A stretch of 64,000 bases of DNA from Heterocephalus glaber (lineage: Eukaryota; Chordata; Mammalia; Rodentia; Bathyergidae). The stretch covers positions 9,215,638 to 9,279,637 of the forward strand of contig NW_004624784.1 in assembly GCF_000247695.1 (NCBI RefSeq). Reading direction: 5' to 3'. Below the pieces are notes generated by a model. It searched no databases. It was not told the origin of the DNA and saw only the letters and a program-made list of their open reading frames with translations. This document shows positions 24,501 to 36,500 of the stretch, one piece after another; the first letter of the stretch is position 1, and each line of letters starts with the position of its first letter. Both the position numbers and the translations under genes were made by a program.

Positions 24501-27500
24501 AGAGGATATCAGAAAATGGAAAGATCCCACGTTCTTGGGTAGGAAAAACCAGTATCGTAAAAATGGCCATACTTCCAAAATTGTTATACAGATTTACTGC
24601 AATCCCAATCACAATTCCAACAGCATATCTCACAGAATTAGAGAAAACAATCTTGAAATTCATTTGGACCTAGAAGAGACCTGGAACAGCAAAGGCAGTT
24701 CTGAGCAACAAAGGCAAGGCAGGGGGGCATCACAATCCCTGACTTGAAATTATACTACATGTTTAAATATCACATTGTTACTTTGATATGAGAAAACAAA
24801 AGAGGAAATAAGAACCAAACTGTGTAACAGGTATTGGGAAACTGGAAGAAAATGTTCAAATGAGAAAGTGAACAAGGGAGGGGGGAGGGGGAAAGGAAAG
24901 AAGGGACAAGAAAAAAAAAAGAGAATACAAGGAAAAAATGGAAAGAAAGCTTCTGTAAATAAGGAGAGGAAAAGGGGTCGGGGGGTTGGGAAAAAAAGAA
25001 GCAAGATATCTCATGTACAGGTACAAATTCCCTATGATGAATGTTATCATTATGTATATCTAAAATGTACCAATAAATGTTTTGCTTCCAAAGAAGGGAT
25101 GGCTATCAGACCAACTGATGGAGTTGATAGAGAAGATTCAAGCATCAGGGATAACTGGATTAATCACCTTTCTGATGCCTTTCAATCCTTAGGTGCTTTG
25201 TGTACAACTCTGTTTACATCTAATACAAATAAAATTCTATTTCTGCCTTAGTGAAGAATCTAGGGACAAGAAAAACTACCTTGGATTTCTGCAATTTATA
25301 GAAGGCTTTAGAACTCTCTTCTCCTGTCAAATAATATAAGGAATTCATTAGGACCAGGGATGTAGCTTAGCAGCTACATCCTGGAAAGTGCAAGGTCCTG
25401 AGGTTCAATTCCCAGTACCAAAAAAAGACAAAAGAAAAAAAATTTTTTTTAAGACTATGTAGTTAGACTGCCCTTGAATTCATGGGCCTCCTGCCTTAGC
25501 TTCCTGAGTGCTGGAATTACAAGGGCATGAACCACCATGCCCTGCTATGTGATTTATTTATAACAGTATGTAAATATCAGGTAGACCTGCAAAGAATAGC
25601 AACATTTTTTTTTTATTTCTCCAGAGCAAGAATGTTGGCTGCACTATTCAACAAGACAAATTAAAAAAAACCAAAAAGAGGGCAAGTCAACGGAATTAAA
25701 AAACATTATTAAAATAAAACATCAGAAGAAACTTTACTTTTAATAGTATAACAATCCAAAAATTTGATTCAAAGCAACACAGAAACTATATTTCTGATAT
25801 GAATATATAAAGATCTAACCAATAAGCCCAATTGAAATGTAACTTGTTTCCTGTTAAATTCAGTTAGTTTATCATATGAAAAAATGTTCAACATCACTGG
25901 TCATTCAAAAGATGCAAATGAAAACAATGCTGAGATTCCACCTCACACCAGAAAGAATGGCTGCTATCAAGAAATCAACCAATAACAAATGCTGGCAGGG
26001 CTGTGGAGAAAGAGGAACCCTGCTCCACTGCTGGTGGGAGTGTTAACTGGTGCAACCACTGTGGAAATCAGTATGGAGATACCTCAAAGAACTAGGACTG
26101 GGAGTCCCATTTGACCCAGATATTCCCCTGCTGGGTATCTTCCCCAAAGAATTAAAAGAATCATACCACAGTGATATATGTGTACTCATGTTCATAGCAG
26201 CACAGTTTGTAATAGCTAAAACTTGGAAACAGCCCAAATACCCATCAACTGGAGACTGAATCAAGAAAATGTGGTTTTTTTAATACAATGGAATACTACT
26301 CAGCCATCAAAAATGAGAAATTAAAGACATTTATTGCTAAATGGATGCACATCGAGGCAATACTCTTAAGTGAAATAAACAGGACATACATGTGTAGATA
26401 CTGAATAGTTTCTCTAGTGTGAAAAACTGAAAGTGTAAATAAGGACTAAAAGGTATAATAGATAATGTGAAATAGGAAGAAAAGGGACAAAGGGGAAGGG
26501 GAAGTGGGAGGGGTAGAGGAAAGGAAAGGAAAGAAGGGAATGGAATTAATATGAGAAAATGAAAAAAAGGAAACAAAGTCTTGGTAAATAGGGAGGGATG
26601 GAGGGGTTGAAGGGAGGGCAGGGGAAGGGGGAAAAAATAAGAACCAAGAAAGTATGTAAGGGTCCAAATTTCCAATGTTGAATGTCATTATATTGTATAC
26701 CTAAAATGTACCAATAAAAGGATATACAGAAAAACATTCAATTAGTTTATAAGACAAATGGAGATTTTCCTGTGGAATATGTAAAAGACCACTGGGTTCA
26801 TTTCTCCTTGTCCTATAAAAAATACAAGACTCCCAAAATGTTATATTATTAGAAAGTCCAACAAGAGAAGTACATCCCAGAATTCAACTAAAATAACATT
26901 ACAAATACAGAATCTGGGGTAGCTCTCATGACCCAATTTGCCAATACAGGGGAGGGAAGAAATCCAAAGTAGGCAAGAAGTAAGGTCTATTTTATTCCCA
27001 GGGCATTAACTTACTTCAGATCCTTCCTTCACCCACATTATGGGGATTTCTACCTTAAAATAATATTCACTTTTTAAAATATCCTTCTAAAACATAAAAG
27101 CACTGCTTTGGGGATACAAACCTAGAAGCTGTTTCTGGAGTACTTCCAGTACCAGTCGGATCTTCGCAAAAGCTTCAGATGGTAATGGATGTTCCAGGTC
27201 AGTCATCAGAGATTCAAAACGAACAACAACTGCTTTAGGCTGGCTTTCTACCACAGCATGAAGGGATGGGGAGGATGCCAAAGGCCTAAGGATATACTTC
27301 AGCAACATCTGACCTGAAAAATCATGTGAACTCTCATCAAAAAACACTAGAAGAAGCTGGGCAAAGTGTAGCCTGTAATCCCAGCACTCTGGAAGACTAA
27401 GGCAGATTGCAAGTTTCAGCTAGTTATAGTGGTACATGCCTAGTAATTCCAACACTCTGGGAGGCTGAGGCAGGAGGACTGAAAGTTTAAGCCCAGTCTG

Positions 27501-30500
27501 GGGAAACATACTAACTTAGTGCCTAAGTTAAGCCCTATCTCAAAATAAAAAATTTAAAAAGGGCTGGGTATGTAGCTCAGTGCAAAATCCCTGGGTTCAA
27601 TTCCCAGTGCCATTTTTTTTTTTTTTAAGGATTGCAAGTTTGAGGCCAGCCTGGACAACTTAAGGTAATCCTGTCTCAAAATAAAAAATTTTTAAAGGTT
27701 TGGAGATGTAGGTCAGTGCAAAGGCTCTGGGTTCAATCCTAAATACCACAAAAAAAAAAAAGGACCCCAGACTTCATAACCAAAATACCTATACCATGAT
27801 ATAATGCACTGCTCCTTTTCCCACTGAAATTTCCCCGTTTAGAGATTATAAATAAATAAATAGGAACTAGTTTTTTTAAAAAAGGAACAAAGAAAGGATC
27901 CAAATCCATAATAAAAGCAATATTTACGACAATTCCCTTTGATGAATCATAAGGCCAAACAGCATGATTAATACTTTCTAGAGAATATTTTATAATCTTT
28001 TCTACCATTCCTTTAGCACTGGACCTTCTGAGAATTCATATAAATGAAACAAAGCAGCATGCTTTACCAAATGATTTAAGCTTAGTATGTAGTTCTCCAA
28101 GAATAGAAAACGCCAAAAGGACAGAACTGATGGGTGGTGTAGGTGTCTTCTCCTCTTTCTGGGATTGTTCAGTGCATAAATGAAGTTCTGTTTGCAGGCA
28201 GGATTCTAAGCTGCTGGTATCTAAGAAAAAGAGGGGAAAAATCAGCTGCTTCAGCAATACAAGGTACTCCCACTTCTATATTTCAGAGCCCATTCACTAC
28301 TGAGATTCTTAAACATGTAGTTTCATTACTATGTATTTCTAATGCACCCAACTATTAGGACGTACATGCCCTTGATAAATTTTTAAAAGAAAGTGACTAC
28401 TGTGATATGCCCAAAGAATCAAATTAAGTACAAAAGAAAGATAAGCCTAAATAAGTATGCACTGAATGAAAGCAAGGAATAAAAAATGAACTCCTAGTTT
28501 CATAGACCTCCACTTCCTCTTCTATGTTCCTTTTTTTTTCGTGTGTGTGTGCATGTGTGTTATTGGGGATTGGACCCAGGTTTTACTAGTACATGCTAAA
28601 CAAGTGCTCTAAACTGAGCTGTATCCCCATCTCTTTATGTTCTTTTACCAAGAGAATAGCCTGCCCAACAAGTTTAACAGGTAGAACACATTATAATGAA
28701 GAGTTCAACATACCTGTCAGCTCTATTAATTTATAGTCTAGATGGAAACAGAATCTAATATGTTCTAGATTTCCTTCAAAATATTTAATATACATATTTG
28801 TAGGTTAAAATGGATACAGGAAAGGAAGTATGGGGAGACTATGAAGTTTCCCTTGAAATACACTAAATTTCAAGATCCAGTGTTGGACAAATGCCAGATA
28901 TAGTTGCATGTCCTTTACATACACCTTCTGAGATTTCACTCTAAGGAAACACATCAAGGGGGCTCACACCAAGAGGTGGGCAGAGGAAATGACAGACAAA
29001 CAGTGTAAATCAAAGTGAGGGCCAGCATAATACTACTTCTTCATCTTGAAAAGCAACTTCTGTTTCATGATCTTGTCACATTTTCCCCAAAAATTGAAAA
29101 AAAAAAAATTGAGTCAAACCTTTCCTCTACTCACAGGCCCACTGACCCAGGCCTCTTTTCCTCAGCAAGAGAAAGAATGGCTTAACAGATTTTTAAAGGT
29201 TTCTAGCCAAGACAAGCTGCTGGGATTAGGGCTGGTGATAACAGCTCCTTCTCACAAAGGAGGGGAAGGTTAGTGTGCTACCATTTTATTATGGTTTATA
29301 TCTAAACTGTTCCCCAAATATCTCTGTGTTTGGAAGGTGACTGGATCATGTGGGAACTACAGCTGACTTGCCAGTAGGAGGTAGGGCCTGGCTGAGGGAC
29401 GTCAGTGGGGGCACGAGCTGGAAGGGTATATTCTTGTCCCTGGCTCCTCCCTTGGCCCCTGGCTGCCATGGTTGAACACTTTTTCCTCTGGCATGCCCCT
29501 CTGCCATTCTGTTTCTGCCTTGGAGCCAGCCAATCATGGACTGAAACTGTGAACCAAAATAAATCTCTCCTTTAAATTGCAAGTTTGCGTATTTTGTCCC
29601 AGTGACAGGAAAGTGACTAAGACACTCCTCCACCATACCCTTATTACATGGCCCCCAACCATCCAATCATCCTTCTTGGGGTAGGGGACATAAAGAGGAA
29701 TGTAAGAAAAGTAAAGTGGGAACAGCTTAGGGACTCAGATAAGTTGGTCCTAACAAAGCATTTTGTTTAACATGAAAACTCAACACAGACTTGGGAGATT
29801 AACAAATGAAACCTTCTCATCTTCCTATACAAAATATTTAGAATATATTCAGAGGCCAAAATGGTTCAGGCAGATTAAGCAAAGCAGTCCACCTGAGGTC
29901 AGCAGCACCTTTTGATGGTGGGAACTTCCAAACAATCAACTTCTGCCACTCTTCTCCAAGATGATAAAGTATGTTCTGTTTCTGTACTGTAAGCTCCATG
30001 CTGAGCGATTTCAACATTTTTAAATCAAAACACTTTCTTGATTTTAATAACTTCAAGCATTTCTGTGCCTGGTAGTGAAACAAAATCACTGTTAAACATT
30101 CCATCTGGACTCAGAGCAATTAAGACATGCTTGTATAATGATGAAGAATACACAGAACACAAAGTATTCTAAAAACAGAAACAGCACTAATTGGTCATGC
30201 TTTAGAAAAATCATTTAGTACCTCTTCCAGATGCTGAGCAGCAGTGACATACTTCTTCTCTGCTAATGCACAATTATATTCTTCAATAGCAGTAGAAAAC
30301 TGAAAAGATAAGACTAAGTTATTAGGTATTTTATTTTATATGTCGTTTCTGTCTATTTTTTTAAATTTAAAAAAAAAAAAACATCATTTAGTCAGAGAAT
30401 ACACACTGAATAATGAGACCAACTGGGAAAAAACTTTCTCATAAGAAACCACTAAAGTTCAAGCTAAGGTGACTAACCTCTTGTAGCTGTTTAAGCAAAT

Positions 30501-33500
30501 TCAGGACTACTGAGTCTCTTTCCAGTTGTTGCTTCAAGTCTGTAAATTCAGCAGTCGATACATGAAGATCCCGGCGGACCTAATTCATACATCAAAAATA
30601 AGTACTATTAATCTATACCATACCTAACCACTAAAACATTAATAAGCTTTACCAGGTCAATATAATTCGTGTTGAAATTTACACGCTAGCTCAGTCTGAA
30701 ATTAAAAATCACAGAAGGTAGTAGGAGAGACTTTAGAGATCTACTTAGTCCAAATCCTTCTCCTGCAAGAACACCCATTCCCATCAACACAATATCCTCA
30801 GGTCACCTTTCTTGCTTGCTTTTTTCTTCTCCATCCCTTTCTTTTTTATCCTTCTTTCCTTCCTTCTTTACTTTCTCTTTCCTTCTTCCTTCTTTCCTTC
30901 CTTTACTTTCTCTTTCCTTCTTTCTTCTTCCTTTCCCTCCTTTCTATCCTTTCTTCCTTCCTTCTTTCTTTTTGGATTTTTCTTTTTTCTTTATTTTAGT
31001 ACCGGGGATCGAACTTGGGCCCTTGCACTTGTGAGGCAGGCAGCGGAACCACTGAGCTAAATCCCCGGCCCCCTCTTTTTGGATTTTTAAGACAGGGTCT
31101 CACTATGTAGTCCAGGCTGGCCTTCAATTCACAGCAATCCTCCTGCCTTAGCCTCCTGAGTGCTGGGATTACAGATATGTACAACCATACTCAATTTTTA
31201 TTCTTAATTTAAACTGTTTTCTCTCAACAGAGAGTTCCTCTACTTGGATTAATAGTAAACAGTATCCTCATTGCAAATGATAACTCAGTCTACAGTTCGA
31301 ACAGTTTTAACTAATAAAATCATTTTCCTATGTTGAGGCAGAATCCACCTCCCAATATCTTTTCAGAGACTTTACATCATCAATTATTTCCTCTCTTCTA
31401 TAACTTTAACCTCTCCCTACTTGAGTCTTCATTCATGAAATATTTACTGACTGAATACTTACTAGTTCATGGCTCCTCTCACCAGATTTACATAAATTAA
31501 AAATCTCTCCCATCTTCAAGAAAAAAATTCCCACTACCTAAGTAATCATCCTGTTTCTCAGCTGCTGACTTCTCTCCTCCTCTACACAAATAAGCTTCTC
31601 AAAATAGTGATCCACACTTACTGTCTTTACTTTCTCAACTCTCACTCACTCTAAACTCATTGTGGTTTCTAGCCCCATCGTTTCACCAACTGTTCTCGGC
31701 AAAAATACCAATCAATTCCTTGTTGCTAAGTCCAAAGCATATATTACTAGTATTTAACTATTTAACAATACTCGCTGCTTACTCTCCTTCCTCCTAAAAC
31801 ATTCTTTTTTTCTTTTAATTAAATTCTTTCATTGGTACATTGTAGGTATGCAACACAATTACATTTCTCATTGGGAATTGTACCTTTATATAATGCATCT
31901 TGGTTCTTATTTTTTCCCCATTCCTAGCCCTCCCTTCACACCCTCCACCCTTCCCTATTTACAAAGACTTTATTTCCATTTTTTCCATTTCTCATCATTT
32001 TTCCTTTCCCTTCTTTCCTTTCCCCTGTGCCTCCCACTACCCTTACCCCTTTGGACCTTTTCTTCCTATTTTACATTACCGATTATTCCTTCTAATAATT
32101 GGTACATTTTAGGTACACAATATAATGACATTCATCATTGGAAATTTGCACCTTTACATAGTTTCTCTTGGTTCTTATTTTTCACCCTTGCCCAGCCCTC
32201 CCTTCAACCCCTCCAGTCCTCCCTATTTACAAAGATTTTGTTCCTATTTTTCCATTTTCTCATATTAATCCCATTCCCTTCTATCCTTTCCCCTAGCCCT
32301 CCTACTTCCTTCCCCTTTGCCCCTTTTCTTCCTATTTCACATTACCTATTACACATTTAGTCCTTATTTACACTTTCAGTTTCTCACACCAGAGAAACTA
32401 TTCTGTATTTATACATGTGAGTCCTATTTATTTCACTTAAGAGTATCGCCTCAATGTGCATCCACTTAGCTATAAATGTCTCTAATTTCCCATGTTTTAT
32501 GGCTGAGTAGTACTCCATTTTATTAAAAAACCACATTTTCTTTATCCAGTCTCCAGTTGATGGGCATTTGGGCTGTTTCCAAGTTTTAGCTATCACAAAC
32601 TGTGCTGCTATGAACATGGGTACACATGTATCACTGTGGTATGATTCTTTTAATTCTTTGGGGAAGATACCCAGCAGGGGAATAGCGGGGTCAAATGGGA
32701 CTTCCAGTCCTAGTTCTTTGAGATATCTCCATACTGATTTCCACAATGGTTGCACCAGTCTACACTCCCACCAGCAGTGGAGCAGGGTTACTCTTACCCC
32801 ACAGCCCCGCCAGCATTTGTTATTTGGTTGATTTCATGATAGCAGCTATTCTTTCTGGAGTGAAGTGGAATCTCAACGCTGTTTTCATTTGCATCTCTCG
32901 AATGACCAGTGATGTTGAACATTTTTTCATGTATTTATTTGCTATTTCTACTTCTTTGTCTGAGAAATGTCTGTTCATTTCAGACGCCCATTTTCGGACT
33001 GGGTCTTTAAATTTGGGAGGTCTGATCTTTTTCAGTTCTTTATAGATTCGAGATAGTAGACCTTTGTCTGAGGAAGAGCAGTTGAAGATTTTTTCCCATT
33101 CCTAAAACATTCTTATCCCTTAGTTTCATGATACTAGTCTCTACCGATTTTCCTCCTAGTTCTCTGCCATTCCTTATGTTTTTTGGGAACCTCATTTTCC
33201 CTCTGATCACTCCATACATAACTGATACTTTTTTTTCTTGGTACCAGGGATCGAACTAAGGTCCTTGCGCTGTGGGGCAGGCAGTGGAACCACTGAGCTA
33301 AATCCCCGGCCTCATAACTGATACTATTACTTTCTCCCTCCTGCCTTCTTATTCTGAGGGAAACTCTACCCTACCCTTACCCCAAAACATTTGACAGTGT
33401 CTGAGACATTTTTTGTTGTCACATTGAAGGAATTCTGGCATCTAGTAGAGGCAAAGGTTACTACTGACATCCTACAATTGTACAGGACAGATCTTCCCCA

Positions 33501-36500
33501 CAACAAAGATTTATCCAATCCAAAATATCGAAGGTGTCAAGGCTGAGACACCCTGCTTCATATACTCTCTGGCAGTCTCATCCATTCCCTTAGCTTCAAT
33601 TTCTAAATACTATTACTTCAGGTCCACATTATTTTCCTAACCTCCAAAAATGTATATGGGTAATGTGATGTACAAACTGTCCACCTAAAGTCATTTTCCT
33701 TTTTTTCCATAGTAATGACACTCAACTAGACTATATATTCCAGGTTCCCTCAGAGGAGGTGTGACTATACATACATCTAATATCTTACCACTGGAATTTA
33801 AGCAGAAGTGATGTGCACCTTTTCTGGGTCTTAAAAAAAAAATGGATGTGCCTCCTTAATGCCTTCCCTTTGCCCTTAACCTGTAGCTACAACCTAGTCA
33901 TGAGGAAAGACCAGCTTCAGCCATGCAAACGAAAACCCTAGAGCAGTGCTTCTCAAACTGTACTGAATATACATTATCACAGGGTGAATCTCATTAAAAT
34001 GCAGATTCTGATTCAATAGTTCCAGGGTGCCAAGATTCCATATTTCTAACAAGCTACCAAGTATTGCCAATGTTGCTATTCTGCAGATCTTAGGAACACA
34101 GGTCTCTCCATGGCTCCCACATTTCTGTACTGTCTTGCAAGACAGGCAATGACTGTATTTCTGGGCTATCTTTTCAAGGACGTCTATGTAGTAAGTGGCC
34201 CCCTTCCAAACCAAAAGGGAGACATGCTTGTTCTTTATCATACAAGATCCCATACTCAGGAGTATGTACAATGCAGCCCGCTGCACATGGTCCAGTAGGA
34301 TGTGGGACTTTTGATAACAGGCAAAAATGCAGATATTCTGGCTGTGCTATGAATATGAATTGTCCTTCATCTCTCCCTCAAGTGACTCATGTCTCTAACC
34401 AAAATTCATGAAATTACAGCAGTCTGATTTACTGACTCATTTACTTACTAATTTTCAGGTAGATTACAATAGCTCTCCTTCTGCTGTTGACACAGGCCAT
34501 ACCAGGGTGACTAGGCCACAAACTGTGAATAAACTTGTCAGCTTAGACTACCATTTAAAAAAGTAAACACAAAAGTTATCTTGTTTGAGCAACTGCATTT
34601 CAAGGTCTCTGCTTTTCTTTTTCAGCCCTTTTTTTTTTTTTTTTTTACAAAAGTCTAGTACACTCCAACTGCCTCTACAAGTCCACTTGGATACACCACT
34701 GGCATCTTAAATTTAACCCAACAAATCTTCTACAAAACCCTGCTCTTTCTCTAGATTCTCAATTTCATTGAGCTAGCTGCCCACTTACCCTTTTCTCCTT
34801 CATCTTTCACTCTCTCCATCAACATGTCCCAAAGATCCTGTCTTGTAAATGTCACCAAGATTAACCATTTTTGTTCATCCCCATTGCCACTGACTTTCGA
34901 GCAGGTCAGCACCTCATTTTTCTTAAATTATTTTAACTGCCTTCTAATGCAATAACCGCCCTCCCATGTCCCAGGCTCATTTCCCTCAAGTCCTTTCTTC
35001 AAACTGCAAGCAGAATGAGATTCATAAAATTCAAATCTGATGTTTTTCCCTTACTTAAAATTCCTCACAGCTTCTACAACACTGTCAAGATGATACCCAT
35101 GATACTGAGTGCTTGCTTTACCTTTCTAGCTCAATCTCATGTCTCTTCCCACTGTCCTAAAACATTAGTTATGACGAAGACCTGCAGCTCCTCAAAAGTG
35201 ACTTAGTACAGTTCCTTACATCTTCCCAAATACTTTTCCTTCACCTGTTGCCTAATCACCAGACACTCAAATCTTGGTTCGGATTCTATTTCCTACAGAA
35301 GTCATCCCTAGCTACATTTCCCGTCTGTAACTGAATTATTCCTACATAATATTGTATCACACTATTTCACTCATTTATATTCATCTTGAGATTCACAGCT
35401 CAAGTACTTCATACTTCAGCAATGAGCACAGTGTCTTGTACCTTGGAGGTGCTCAATATAGCAAATGATTAATTAATCCTCTTTAAAACGAATTTAATGC
35501 TATTCTTGAACTATAAATTTGAATCCTTCTCCTATATGACAGGGTTTCAAATATTCAAAGTATTTTTTGCCAAGGTTAAATATCCTCCTTTTTTTGTTTG
35601 TTTGGTTTCTAACTCAGTGGTACAGTTTTCAGGACCTTCTCATCACAAAGGCAATCATAACTGAAAAAATTCACCAGCCATAATCCAGCGCACAAAAAAT
35701 AAAGAGAGACCATTGCTGCCTTGTTTCAATCACTTCTAACAGGACAGTAAAATATTACACTATTGACTCACTAATCAACCAATCAAATAAGTACAAATAC
35801 TCTGGAAACAGTTTTTGAACTACGTCAGTGTTGTAGAGTAACATTTATTTTTTTATTAACATTTTATTAACATTTATTTATTTTTATTAAAAACTAATAA
35901 GAATGATTGATAAATGGGCTGCTAAATAGATATTCTAGGTAACCAACAGTTTCCTCATTTCCCACTCAAATCTTAGAACTTTTTTTTTTTTTTGGTACCA
36001 GGGATTGAACTCAGGACCTTGAGCTTGCAAGGCAGGCAGCAGCACCACTGAGCTAAATCCCCAGCACCTCAAATTTCAGAACTTCTGAAAAACATTTTCT
36101 TTCTTACTTTCTTACTTTAATAATCATCACATGGAGAACAGACTTGATGTCTTTCCTTGGTATTAAAAACCTTAAGAATACCTCAACAACATGATTTTGG
36201 ATATCAATGATCCCTGAGCAATAATTTAGAAATAGATATAGAACACAAGTAAGGTTAAACTTTGTTTAAAACTCTGGTATCAGTATGCTTTCTTCCAACT
36301 ACTTATTTTTCCTTTAAAAAATAATGCAGGGAAAAATCCCGGTAAGCTAAAATATGCACAAATATTTTTTAAATTATGAAAGAGGTATTTCTTTCCAGAT
36401 TTGCTTATTTCTTTTTGTGATGCTAGCACTTCAGCAAACATGGTAAACATTTCTACATGTGGTTCTATTTTTTTTTTTGGTACCGGGGATCTAACTCAGG

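Larger units (their letters stand above)
23717..25123 (+). mobile_element. L1 copy with RT remnant, internally deleted
   Basis: Reads as L1 ORF2 on the plus strand: the [17 protein letters not shown] block near 23765, a reverse-transcriptase core near 24050-24200 where the catalytic box reads FANDM instead of FADDM, then [10 protein letters not shown] and RKWKDP at 24435-24525. Most of the C-terminal ORF2 is deleted and the 3' UTR follows at 24790-25080. 25-bp flanks at 23717-23741 and 25099-25123 match at 23 positions. Two ID-like SINEs sit inside. Dead copy. Confidence 0.85.
18924..27121 (-). other. ZW10 intron 7 (8.2 kb)
   Basis: The largest intron. 18.9-20.5 kb is unique and AT-rich with a 24-bp direct duplication near 19655-19695. 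From 20.5 kb on it is packed with SINEs, MaLR-like LTRs, the U6-L1 chimera and two L1 copies. Confidence 0.85.
27314..28067 (-). other. ZW10 intron 6, stacked SINEs
   Basis: Left half is a run of B1-like and ID-like pieces (27357-27757). Right half (27760-28067) is unique. Confidence 0.8.
28221..29908 (-). other. ZW10 intron 5
   Basis: Contains a reverse ID-like SINE near 28545 and a MaLR-like LTR at 29288. 28650-29280 is unassigned. Confidence 0.75.

Noticed and set aside
24868..25251. 127-residue open frame, plus strand
   Set aside because: Mostly translated L1 3' UTR purines, with an AATAAA-containing unique stretch after 25124 that matches nothing I know.
31848..32360. Open frame of 170 residues, plus strand
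   Set aside because: Antisense of the two pyrimidine-rich L1 3' UTRs; low-complexity F/P/S-rich translation.
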